A DNA stretch of 64,000 nt from Dechloromonas agitata is5 (GTDB lineage Bacteria > Pseudomonadota > Gammaproteobacteria > Burkholderiales > Rhodocyclaceae). Shown one piece after another: positions 46,700-55,251 of the stretch. The position numbers and the translations under genes are program-made. Position 1 is the first letter of the stretch. Each line of letters starts with the position of its first letter. A model generated the notes under the pieces. That model was not told the origin of the DNA, searched no databases, and saw only the letters and a list, made by a program, of their open reading frames with translations. Location of the stretch: assembly GCF_000519045.1 (NCBI RefSeq), contig NZ_KI912532.1, forward strand, positions 372,001-436,000, written 5' to 3'.

Positions 46700-49393
46700 T
46701 CAAGGGCCCCCATCGCCACCGACGGCCAGCTCCCCGGCCACCGCCAGCAAACGGCGGCGCTCCGGCAAACGCAGCAGCGGCAGCACTTCGCAATACTGCA
46801 GATCCTTCTCGTCGGCGTAGCAGACGCCCGCCACCCCGGCCTTCACTTCGCCGGCAATCGCATGCAGGCGTTCCCGCCAATGCGTAATGACCGCGATCCA
46901 GTCCGGGAATTCGGCCGGATCGAAGATTTTCTGCTTGTCATCGCCGATGCCCTGCACGCCGGGCAGGATGTCCTTTTCGTCGGCCACCCCGGCAAAAGCC
47001 GGCTTGTCGAGCAGCACCTTGGCGAACACCACCGCCGCCACCTCGTCGTTGACCAGCGCGGCATAGATCGGCAATTGCGGCTCGGTGAGGCGCTGGCCGG
47101 CCCAGTTCTTCGTGTCGATGCTGGCACCGGTCTTGTAGTCGATGATCACCTGCCGGCCGTCGGCCAGTTGGTCGATGCGGTCGACCACCATCCGGACCTT
47201 GATGCCCTCGATCTCGACTTCAGCCGGCTGTTCGCAGGCGATGACCACGAAAGGCAGGCCACGCCGGGCCTCGACCTGCAGCCAGAGATCGAGCAGCTTG
47301 ACCAGGCGGCCCGCCTCCAGTTCGCGAAAGCGGGCCGGCAGGACCGTCCGCCGCTCTGTCTCGAAGCCTTGCAGGGCATCGGCAACAGCCTCGGCGATGG
47401 CCTGCTGGCGGTCGCTACCGGAGAGCGCGGCGAGCGCCTCCGACCTGCGTACCTGGTTCCAGAAGGCTTCCAGCGCCGCATGCACCAGCGTGCCGCGGGC
47501 GGCCGGATCGAGGCCCTCGACCGGCTCCTCCATCGCCTCGCCACCCAGCCGGTACTGGTAATAGGCCCAGGCCGGGCAAATCGCCTGGGCACGCAGCAGC
47601 CAGCTGCCGCCGGAGACTTTCTCACCCTCGGCCACTGGCGGTGCACTGGCATCTTCCACCTCGGCCAGCGCGTCACCCGCCGTACGAGCCAGTTCGCCAG
47701 CCAGCGTGGTCAAGCGCGACGCCTCGGCCGGGGCCGGCGGCAGCCCGCCGAGCAAGGGGCTAGGGCGCAGCACGCGGTTACCGTCGGCTTCGGCATAGGA
47801 AAAACGGACATCGGGTGCCGCCTGCAGCAGGCGGGCGTGCACCCGCCGGGCGAAGTCGAGCTCGACCTCGGCGCTGGCGTGGCTGGCCCCGGCGGCGCGG
47901 AGTAGCTCGGCCGGCAGCAACGGATTCGGGCGGGGCGGCGGCGGCCACTGGTCATCGTTCATGCCCATTACCCACAGGCTGTCGAAGGCCAGGCCGGCGC
48001 TCTCCAGCACGCCGAGCACCTGGATGGCCGGCTGGCCGCGCGTTTCCGGCTGGAACAGGCGCTGCCGGCAGAGCTGGCTGAGGCGCCGGGCCGCTTCGCT
48101 AAAGGGGATGCTGCCGAGCAGCGCGTCGAAGCGGCCAAAACCGTCAAGCACCTCGCCGAAGGCCCGGCGGGCCTGGAATTCGTGGCTGGACAAGGGCCGG
48201 TCGCCCGGCCAGCCGAGCGCCGCCAGGCATTGGCGGAAAACGCCGGCCCAGGCACCGGGCAGCAGCTTGCGCGGCACCGCATCGGTCACCGCGAGAAACG
48301 CGGCCAAGGCGGCCGTCGTCTGCGGGCAGAGGGGGGCGTCCTCGGCCGCCAGGCGTTCGGCCAGGCGGAGCACGGCAGCCCAGGTCGTGAAATACGGCAG
48401 ATCGCGGCGCAGCGCGACATCCAGCCGGGCCCGGCCATCCGCTTCGCCTTCGGCCGCCGACCAGCCGCCGGCCAGCAGGAGGGCCGACAGGCGCGCCTGC
48501 TCGACTTTGGCCCGACCGCCGCCGAGGGCCAGCCAGTCGAGGGCGACGCGGATCAGCGGCAGGTCAGCCAGCGGCCGGCCGAGCGAGAAGTTGAAGCAGC
48601 GCGGCTGCTCGGCGGCATCCGGCCGGATCAGGGCCGGATGCAGCACGTCGTCGAGCAGGAATTCGAGTTGGTCGCGCACGCCGGCCAGGTCGGGCGCCAC
48701 GATGCCGAGCCGGGCGGCTGGCCGTTCCGCCAGTTGCTGGCGCGCCCAGGCGACAACGGCGGCACATTCCGCCGCCCGGTCGGCGCAGGCCAGCACGCTG
48801 CGCCGGCTGCCGTCATGCGGGCCGGCCGGTAGCGTTTCGACATGGACGCCACGGCCAGCCAAGGCGGCCATCAGATCGCGTTCGAGCGGCGTGAAGCGGT
48901 CGAAACCGGCGAAGATAATGCGTTCCGGCAACCCGAAGTGGCCAGCCGCAACCAGATCGATCAATTGCCGCTGCACGCCGGTGGCATCCAGCCAGCCGCC
49001 GGCCCGGCACCGCCTGTCGAACTCGGCCTGCCAGCCGGCGAACAGGCGCGCCTCGTCGGAAGCCAGGGCGCCGCCCGGCTTGAGTTGCCAGACGCGACAC
49101 AGGGCCTGCGCCTCGGCGGCCGAGGCCGCCATGCCCTGGATGTCGAACAGCGGGGTCGCCTCATTCAACGCGGCGGCAATCACCTTTTCCCAGAGCAGGC
49201 GCTCGGCGAAGGGATCGAGCGCCGCCGGCAGCTCGGCAATGCCGCTCAGCTGCGCCGCGTCGGCCAGTTCGCCCAGCCACTGGCCGAGCGTCAGCGCCCG
49301 CCGGGTCGGCCACACCGTGCGGCCGGGCGGCACTTCGCCGCGCAGGGTCTGGGCCAGGCGGGTCGTGGCGCACAGGGTCAGGCTGTCGCTCAA
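46700..49393 (-). CDS. addB: AddB-like PD-(D/E)XK nuclease of recombination repair
   Basis: 897 residues if started at TTG 49393, which has GGACGGAG about 8 bp upstream; TTG 49411 is the alternative, and there is no ATG. The N-terminal helicase-like region lacks a Walker A lysine (LCATTRLAQTLRG), as expected for an inactivated AddB subunit of the betaproteobacterial type. The C-terminus holds CPAWAYYQYRLGG, GTLVHAALEAFW and the nuclease core VIIDYKTG (Asp752, Lys754). Cys857 and Cys868 may complete an Fe-S site with the upstream Cys. The gene follows the ComEA-like gene closely. Confidence 0.87.
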   Translation of the reverse strand: MSDSLTLCATTRLAQTLRGEVPPGRTVWPTRRALTLGQWLGELADAAQLSGIAELPAALDPFAERLLWEKVIAAALNEATPLFDIQGMAASAAEAQALCRVWQLKPGGALASDEARLFAGWQAEFDRRCRAGGWLDATGVQRQLIDLVAAGHFGLPERIIFAGFDRFTPLERDLMAALAGRGVHVETLPAGPHDGSRRSVLACADRAAECAAVVAWARQQLAERPAARLGIVAPDLAGVRDQLEFLLDDVLHPALIRPDAAEQPRCFNFSLGRPLADLPLIRVALDWLALGGGRAKVEQARLSALLLAGGWSAAEGEADGRARLDVALRRDLPYFTTWAAVLRLAERLAAEDAPLCPQTTAALAAFLAVTDAVPRKLLPGAWAGVFRQCLAALGWPGDRPLSSHEFQARRAFGEVLDGFGRFDALLGSIPFSEAARRLSQLCRQRLFQPETRGQPAIQVLGVLESAGLAFDSLWVMGMNDDQWPPPPRPNPLLPAELLRAAGASHASAEVELDFARRVHARLLQAAPDVRFSYAEADGNRVLRPSPLLGGLPPAPAEASRLTTLAGELARTAGDALAEVEDASAPPVAEGEKVSGGSWLLRAQAICPAWAYYQYRLGGEAMEEPVEGLDPAARGTLVHAALEAFWNQVRRSEALAALSGSDRQQAIAEAVADALQGFETERRTVLPARFRELEAGRLVKLLDLWLQVEARRGLPFVVIACEQPAEVEIEGIKVRMVVDRIDQLADGRQVIIDYKTGASIDTKNWAGQRLTEPQLPIYAALVNDEVAAVVFAKVLLDKPAFAGVADEKDILPGVQGIGDDKQKIFDPAEFPDWIAVITHWRERLHAIAGEVKAGVAGVCYADEKDLQYCEVLPLLRLPERRRLLAVAGELAVGGDGGP

Positions 49394-49415
49394 GCGCGTC
49401 GCTCCGTCCAATCGC

Positions 49416-50048
49416 TCAGTTGGCCGAAGCCGGGCGCGCCGGGGCCGCCGGCCGGGGCGGCATGGCCGGCGACGCAGGAATGGCTGGAGAAGCCGAACGG
49501 GCGCCCGGCATGGCCGGTGCGGCCGGTGCGGCGGGTGCCCCGATCGCCGAGGCTGCCGGCTTGCCCTCGGCCATCGGCCGGGCCGGCATGGCGGGTGCAG
49601 CCGGACGGGCCGGCGCCGGTTTCAGGTCGCTCGACGCCTGGGCGGGGCCGGCCGGCATCGCCGGGGCAGCCGGGCGGGCGGGACTTGCCGCCGGGCCGGG
49701 CTGGGCACGCGGCGGCGCCTGCACAGCGGGCCTGGCCGGCTCGCGCGGTGCTGCCGCGGGTGGGGCGGGCGGCACCTTGATGGTCCGCGAGCCGCCACCG
49801 ATGACGACGTCGCGGCGGATATCCTGCAGCGTCGCGGGGCCGATGCCGGGTACGTTCTGCAACTCGTCAACCGACTTGAAGGGGCCGTGTTGCCGGCGGT
49901 AATCGACAATGGCCTGCGCCTTGGCCGGCCCGATGCCTTTCAGGCCATCGAGTTCTTCCGGCGTCGCGGTGTTGATGTTGATCTGGGCCAGCGCCAGGCC
50001 GGCCCAGAGCAGCGCGGCCGAGGCAAAAGTCAGGAAACGTGCTTGCAT
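49416..50048 (-). CDS. ComEA-like helix-hairpin-helix protein with long Ala/Pro tail
   Basis: 210 residues from the ATG at 50048. A signal peptide (FLTFASAALLWAGLALA) precedes a ComEA-type (HhH)2 domain at about 22-85: ININTATPEELDGLKGIGPA and FKSVDELQNVPGIGPATL. Normal ComEA proteins end here. The remaining about 120 residues are a low-complexity tail of PARPAAPAMPA-like units, likely extended in the periplasm. ComEA binds incoming DNA in natural transformation. It is first in the operon with addB, which suits a DNA-handling role. Confidence 0.85.
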   Translation of the reverse strand: MQARFLTFASAALLWAGLALAQININTATPEELDGLKGIGPAKAQAIVDYRRQHGPFKSVDELQNVPGIGPATLQDIRRDVVIGGGSRTIKVPPAPPAAAPREPARPAVQAPPRAQPGPAASPARPAAPAMPAGPAQASSDLKPAPARPAAPAMPARPMAEGKPAASAIGAPAAPAAPAMPGARSASPAIPASPAMPPRPAAPARPASAN

Positions 50049-50100
50049 GCGTGCTCTCCCCGATGTCGTTGAATCGGGGAGTATGCCACCGCCCGGGCGC

Positions 50101-52290
50101 TCAGGGCGTGCCGATGAACAGGAAAAGGTTGGACACCCGGCTCGACGAATAGCCGAAGCCGACGTAGGCCTGACCGAGCGGCGTCTGGCCGCCCAGGTAG
50201 ATGGCGGCCGAATCGGCCAGGCCGTCGCGTTTCGCTTCGGAATAGCGGGTGCCGACCTTGGCCGCCTCCAGCGCGAACCCGAGGCGCATGTCGCCGCGCA
50301 GACCGAGCGGCAGGCGGCCAATGATCTGCTCGGTGCGCAGGCCAACGTAGCGGATGTCGTCGCCGATCACCTGATTCGGGGCATAGGCGGTCATGTTCAG
50401 GAAACCGCCGAGATAGCCGGCGTCGTAGAGCGGCAGCACGCCGCGCGGCGAGCCGGTATAGCGGAAGCGGGCATTGAATACCGTGCCGCCGAGCGAGAAC
50501 GCCCCCTGCAGGTTGGCATCGGCCCGCGAGTAGCCGACTTCCGGCGAATCGAAGTAAGCCAGTTGGGCCGCCCAGCCACGGGTCGGAAAATGCATGCGGT
50601 CGAACTGGTCGAAGTCGAGGCTCGCCTTCCAGCCGCCGAAGGCCGCATCGACATCGGGCAGCGACCGGCTGCCAATGTCGAGGTCGTAATGCCGGTGGCG
50701 CTGCACCCAGCCCAGGCGCAGGGGGCCGAGCAGGCCGACATTGGCGCCGAGATAGACGCCGTAACCGCGTTCGGTGACCTTGTACTGGGCGATGCGGGCG
50801 TCGTTCCGGTAAATGTTCTGGCGCGTCTGCTCGATGCCGGCCGACGCTTCGACGAAGTAGCGCTGCGCTGCATCGAGTGGCTGGTAGAAATTACCGCCAA
50901 GCCGGTTGGTTGAGCCGACATCGCCGGTGACGAGCAGTTCGCCGCCCAGCCGGTTGAGCCAGGTCGAATGATAGGCGGCGCGCAGGCCGAAGGCCGTACC
51001 CTGACTATTGTCGGCCTGCAGGCTGATGCCGAAACGCAGGTAGTCCGGCCCCCAGCGCTTTTCGAGCGGCATGACGCGCAGGATGTGCCGGTCGCGCTGG
51101 GTCAGCACGCTGTAATCGACGCTTTCGTACCAGCCGTCGCCATAGACGCGCAGCAAATCGCGGTTGATTTCCGACGGCCGGATGGTCTGTCCCGGTTCGA
51201 CATGCAGGTGGCGCTCGACAACGGCCGGGTTGACCTTCTGCAGGCCGACGATCTGGATTTCGTCGATGCGCGGCGAACTGCGCCGCCTGACTTCGATACC
51301 CTGCCACCACGCGGCGTAGGCCTCGGGCGACACGGCCAGTCGGGCCAGGCGCCCGCTCAGCGCTTCGGCCGCCTGCCGGCCGCGTTCGGCTGCTTCCGCA
51401 TGGCGCGAGAAATCGCCGGCGGTCAGGCCGTCGAGATCCGGCTGCAGGTAGAGGTCGCCATCGCGCAACTGGGCGCGCGACAGCTGGACGTTCTGCTCGG
51501 TCAGGATGGCGATCATCTGCGCCGAGACGGTGATCAGCGAACCGACTTCCTCGGCCCTGAGCAACGGTGTGCCGACATTGACCGCGATGACCACGTCGGC
51601 CTGACAGCGGGCGCGCACCTCGGCCACCGGCAGGTTGTCGACCAGGCCGCCATCGACCAGCTTGCGCCCCCGGTAATCGACCGGGGCGAGCAGCCCGGGG
51701 ACCGACATGCTGGCGCGCATGGCCTGGCTGAGCGGCCCGTCGCGGAAGACCACCCGCTCGCCGTTGCCGATGTCGGTGGCGATGATGGACAAGGGCAGCG
51801 GCAAGTCCTCGATATTCCGCTCGCCCTGGTTGGCGCGCACCAGCTGGTTGAGGAAGAGCTTGATCTTCTGGCCGGTGACGACGCCGGACTGGTACTTAAC
51901 GCCGTCGGTCATCACGCCACTTTCCGAACCGGGCAGGAAGCGGCGTGCCAGCTGCTTGCTGCGCGGGCTCAGTTCGGCGTATTCGGGGTTATCGATGAAC
52001 ATCTCGTTCCAGTCGACGGCGCCCAATGCGGCGCGCATCGCCGCTGGCGACAGGCCGGCCGCCCAGGCCCCGGCGACCAGTGCGCCCATGCTGGTGCCAG
52101 CCACGCAATCGACCGGCACGCGGTTCCGCTCGAGCACTTCCAGCACGCCGATGTGGGCGGCGCCGCGCGCCCCGCCCCCGCCGAGGACGAGGCCGATGCG
52201 CGGCCGGGCGGCATCGGCCGCCTGGGCCAGGGAAGACGCGGCCAGCAGGGCGATGCTCAGGATGCGGAACAGGGCGGGGAGACGGGGCAT
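50101..52290 (-). CDS. Patatin-like phospholipase with outer-membrane barrel (PlpD type, type Vd secretion)
   Basis: 729 residues. After a signal peptide (1-25) comes a patatin domain with the oxyanion GGGGARG (37-43), nucleophile Ser67 in GTSMG and Asp213 in DGG. A POTRA-like region (about 335-400; IDEIQIVGLQKVNPAVVERHL) links to a 16-strand Omp85-type barrel to the C-terminus. PlpD proteins carry their lipase across the outer membrane. The gene lies downstream of the OmpA-family gene, separated by a terminator. Confidence 0.9.
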   Translation of the reverse strand: MPRLPALFRILSIALLAASSLAQAADAARPRIGLVLGGGGARGAAHIGVLEVLERNRVPVDCVAGTSMGALVAGAWAAGLSPAAMRAALGAVDWNEMFIDNPEYAELSPRSKQLARRFLPGSESGVMTDGVKYQSGVVTGQKIKLFLNQLVRANQGERNIEDLPLPLSIIATDIGNGERVVFRDGPLSQAMRASMSVPGLLAPVDYRGRKLVDGGLVDNLPVAEVRARCQADVVIAVNVGTPLLRAEEVGSLITVSAQMIAILTEQNVQLSRAQLRDGDLYLQPDLDGLTAGDFSRHAEAAERGRQAAEALSGRLARLAVSPEAYAAWWQGIEVRRRSSPRIDEIQIVGLQKVNPAVVERHLHVEPGQTIRPSEINRDLLRVYGDGWYESVDYSVLTQRDRHILRVMPLEKRWGPDYLRFGISLQADNSQGTAFGLRAAYHSTWLNRLGGELLVTGDVGSTNRLGGNFYQPLDAAQRYFVEASAGIEQTRQNIYRNDARIAQYKVTERGYGVYLGANVGLLGPLRLGWVQRHRHYDLDIGSRSLPDVDAAFGGWKASLDFDQFDRMHFPTRGWAAQLAYFDSPEVGYSRADANLQGAFSLGGTVFNARFRYTGSPRGVLPLYDAGYLGGFLNMTAYAPNQVIGDDIRYVGLRTEQIIGRLPLGLRGDMRLGFALEAAKVGTRYSEAKRDGLADSAAIYLGGQTPLGQAYVGFGYSSSRVSNLFLFIGTP

Positions 52291-52307
52291 GGAGCACTTT
52301 CAAGCGT

Positions 52308-52336
52308 AAAAAAAGCCCTGCCGAGGCAGGGCTTTT
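52308..52336 (-). terminator. Rho-independent terminator of the OmpA-family gene
   Basis: AAAAGCCCTGCC (52311-52322) pairs with GGCAGGGCTTTT (52325-52336); on the minus strand the stem runs into a seven-T tract. It separates the OmpA-family gene from the patatin gene. Confidence 0.9.
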
Positions 52337-52354
52337 CGGTACGGCGTCGGCGGA

Positions 52355-53011
52355 TTACTTGGTGCCGATGACTTCGATGTCGACGCGGCGGTCCGGCTGC
52401 AGGCAGTCGATCAGTGCCTTGGTCTTCTTGTCGCCCTTGCACTTGTTGCCGGTGACCGGCTGCTTCTCGCCCTTGCCTTCGGTGTAGACGCGGTTGGCTT
52501 CGATGCCCTTGGCAACCAGGTATTCCTTGACAGCGGCAGCGCGCTTCTCGGACAGCTTCTGGTTGTAGGAATCGGAACCGATGCGGTCGGTGTGGCCGAC
52601 GGCCAGGATCACTTCCAGCTTGATTTCCTTGGCCTTGGCAACCAGCTCGTCGAGCTTGGCCTTGCCTTCCGGACGCAGGACAGCCTTGTTGAAGTCGAAC
52701 AGGGCGTCAGCGGCGACGGTGATCTTCTCGCCGGTCGGCTTGACGCCGGCCGGGGCGGCCGCGGCACCTGCCGGAGCGGACTTCGGCTCGCAGGCTTCCT
52801 TCGGCAGCAGGTCCTTGTCGCACTCGCAACCGGCCTTGTCCTGGGCGGCGGCAGCCGGGGTCCAGTAGCCATCGCGCCAGCACAGGCCGAAACCGCTCTT
52901 GGCGACGACGTCGCGCTGGTCGATCAGGTAGACGCGCTCCTGCGCGACAGCGGAGAAACCGATACCGGCCAGCAGGGCCAGAACCAGGGACTTCTTGGCG
53001 ATGTTCATCAT
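52355..53011 (-). CDS. OmpA family outer-membrane protein
   Basis: 218 residues from the first ATG of the MMN pair, with GGAG 10 bp upstream. A signal peptide (LVLALLAGIGFSAVAQ) is followed by a short Cys-containing segment and an Ala/Pro linker, with no OmpA beta-barrel. The OmpA-C domain (about 92-218) binds peptidoglycan: LFDFNKAVLRPEGKAKLDEL and GHTDRIGSDSYNQKLSEKRA. Codons are strongly biased to CTG, GCC and AAG, as in highly expressed genes. A promoter and a strong terminator bracket it as a single transcript. Confidence 0.92.
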   Translation of the reverse strand: MMNIAKKSLVLALLAGIGFSAVAQERVYLIDQRDVVAKSGFGLCWRDGYWTPAAAAQDKAGCECDKDLLPKEACEPKSAPAGAAAAPAGVKPTGEKITVAADALFDFNKAVLRPEGKAKLDELVAKAKEIKLEVILAVGHTDRIGSDSYNQKLSEKRAAAVKEYLVAKGIEANRVYTEGKGEKQPVTGNKCKGDKKTKALIDCLQPDRRVDIEVIGTK

Positions 53012-53056
53012 ATTGGGCAAACTCCAAAATTGGTTTATTTGATTTGCAACCGTGAG

Positions 53057-53083
53057 ATTCTATTACGAATCGTCACCGTTCAA
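53057..53083 (-). promoter_or_regulatory. Possible promoter of the OmpA-family gene
   Basis: TTGAAC (53083-53078) and TAGAAT (53062-53057) on the minus strand, separated by a short 15-bp spacer. It lies in an AT-rich stretch about 45 bp before the start codon. Confidence 0.4.
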
Positions 53084-53184
53084 CCACTCTTGGCATACAG
53101 CCGACTGGCCAGTAACGGCGCCACTTCCGGTAACATCGGCCCATCAGGCGACGACTCGCGCCTCGCCAGGAATCCGAAATAACG

Positions 53185-55242
53185 ATGACAAGAATTCGCG
53201 CCCTTTTCCGCTGGCTGCTGGGCAAATCCGTCTCCGCCGGCGATCCGCTGGGCGAGGCGCTGGAGCGCTTCCGCCAGCCCGAAGCCAACACGCTGGAGCT
53301 GCTCCGCCGCCTGGTTGCCGTGCTACGCCCGGCGAATGGCCACGACCAGGCGAGCAGCCAGCGTTACAAGGCCATGCTCGACCGCCTGGTCGCCGATCCC
53401 GACCTGCGTGCCGCCTTCTGCGGCCATGTCGTGCATTTCATCGCCACCCGCCGCCTGATCACCTTCTTCACTGACAGCGGCATCCTGCCGGGCACCGGTT
53501 TCTTCTCCGAATGGGGCCGCATCCTCGGTAACCGCTTGCTACCGGAAGTCCCCGACGAGCGCCGCCTGAAGGACTGCCTGCATGTCATCTTCCACCGCTC
53601 CGACGACTGGCGCTGGCTACAGGAGATGCCGACCGATCAGGCGCAGCGCTTCTGGGAATTGATCGCCCCCGAGCAGGTGCTCGGCAACATCGACTGGCGC
53701 AGCATCCAGGAGCAGATGCTCGATTCCGTGCTGCTCCTCGCCCACCGGGTCAGCGGCCTGGGCATCGAGAGCGAGCTGATGCGCGCCTCGCCCAATTTCG
53801 ACGACGACCGGCCGCGCTTCATCATGCTGTCATCGGAGGCGCTCGAATTCGTCAACGCCTTCCGCGCCGCGCTCGACGATCCGGGGCAGCAAGCCGACGA
53901 CGGCAGCCAGGTGCTGGTCATCGCCGACCAATGCCAGGAAACACTGCAGAAAACCCGCAAGCGGGCACTCACGGTCGGCACCAGCCTGCATCTTTCCTAC
54001 CTGCTGACCCGCAGCGAACAGAGCCTCGAACGCCTGCGCGACCTGATCGCCATCCTCGTCGCCAGCCAGCGGGCGGAAACCCACGCGGCAGCGGTCCGCG
54101 CCTGGGGCGAATTCGCGCACGCCGCCTTCATTGCCGAGAACCGGCGCAACAGCCTGCGTTTCTACCTGGCCCAGCTCTCCGGCCTGCTCGCCGTCCGGGT
54201 CACGGAAAACGCCGCCCGTTCCGGCGAACACTACATCTGCGAATCGGACACCGACTATCGCCGGATGTGGCTGTCGGCCGGCGGCGCCGGGGTTTTCATC
54301 GGCCTGATGGCCCTGCTCAAGATCAAGGCCGCCGCGCTCGGCGCCCCGCTGTTCGGCGAGGCCTTCCTGTACAGCATGATCTACGGCCTCGGCTTCGTGC
54401 TGATCTACCTGCTCGGCATGACCGTCGCCACCAAGCAGCCGGCCATGACGGCACAGACGCTGGCCGGCCTGCTCGGCGACCTCAAGCTCAACCGCAGCGC
54501 CGATCTCGAACGCCTGGTCGATGTCATCACGGCCGTCTGCCGCAGCCAGCTGGCCGCCATCGCTGGCAACGTGATGGTCGCCCTGCCGGTCGCCATCGCC
54601 GTCGGTTTCGGCCTCGCCCACCTGCATGGCGCGCCGCCGATCAGCGTCGACAAGGGCGCCCACCTGCTGGCCGATCTCGATCCGCTGAGCTGGGCGCTGC
54701 CGCACGCCGCCATCGCCGGCTGCTTCCTCTTCCTGTCCGGCCTGATCACCGGCTACTTCGACAACCGCGCCGCCTACCGCGACATCGGCCCGCGCATCGG
54801 CCGGCTGGGCTGGCTGAAGGCGCTCTTCGGCCAGGCCCGGGCGAATCGCATCGGCAGCTACATCCAGGATCGCCTGGGCGGCATCATGGGCAACTTCCTG
54901 TTCGGCTGCATGCTCGGCTCGACCGGCGTCATCGGCACCATCCTCGGCCTGCCGCTCGACATCCGGCACATCGCCTTCTCGTCGGCCAATCTCGGCTACG
55001 CCCTGATCGGCTTCCAGTTCGACCTGCCGCTCAAGGCCATCGCCTGGGCGGCGCTCGGCGTCGCCGCCATCGGGTTCACCAACCTGACGGTCAGCTTCGC
55101 CCTCGCCCTGCGCACCGCCATGCGCGCCCGCGGCGTGCAGTTCGCCCACGGCGGACCGCTGCTCCGTGCGCTGTGGCGCCGCCTGCGCCAGCAGCCGCGC
55201 AGCTTCTTCCTGCCGCCCCGACCGACCGGCGGCGGCGCGTAA
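53185..55242 (+). CDS. Gcr-type membrane protein (annotated elsewhere as site-specific recombinase)
   Basis: 685 residues. The first half is helical and cytoplasmic (GDPLGEALERFRQPEAN..., then a long helical region with HRSDDWRWLQ). The second half has six or so membrane segments (about 365-640), e.g. GAGVFIGLMALLKIKAAAL and GNFLFGCMLGSTGVIGTIL. This matches the family labelled SpecificRecomb/Gcr, but no Ser or Tyr recombinase motif is present and the membrane segments make recombination implausible. It ends 9 bp before tamA, so a role in envelope assembly is more likely. Confidence 0.82.
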   Translation: MTRIRALFRWLLGKSVSAGDPLGEALERFRQPEANTLELLRRLVAVLRPANGHDQASSQRYKAMLDRLVADPDLRAAFCGHVVHFIATRRLITFFTDSGILPGTGFFSEWGRILGNRLLPEVPDERRLKDCLHVIFHRSDDWRWLQEMPTDQAQRFWELIAPEQVLGNIDWRSIQEQMLDSVLLLAHRVSGLGIESELMRASPNFDDDRPRFIMLSSEALEFVNAFRAALDDPGQQADDGSQVLVIADQCQETLQKTRKRALTVGTSLHLSYLLTRSEQSLERLRDLIAILVASQRAETHAAAVRAWGEFAHAAFIAENRRNSLRFYLAQLSGLLAVRVTENAARSGEHYICESDTDYRRMWLSAGGAGVFIGLMALLKIKAAALGAPLFGEAFLYSMIYGLGFVLIYLLGMTVATKQPAMTAQTLAGLLGDLKLNRSADLERLVDVITAVCRSQLAAIAGNVMVALPVAIAVGFGLAHLHGAPPISVDKGAHLLADLDPLSWALPHAAIAGCFLFLSGLITGYFDNRAAYRDIGPRIGRLGWLKALFGQARANRIGSYIQDRLGGIMGNFLFGCMLGSTGVIGTILGLPLDIRHIAFSSANLGYALIGFQFDLPLKAIAWAALGVAAIGFTNLTVSFALALRTAMRARGVQFAHGGPLLRALWRRLRQQPRSFFLPPRPTGGGA

Positions 55243-55251
55243 AATGACGGC

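Noticed and set aside
53185-55242. Site-specific recombinase as evidence of a mobile element
   Set aside because: The family name is historical. The protein is a polytopic membrane protein without catalytic Ser or Tyr motifs, and no att sites or integrase lie near.
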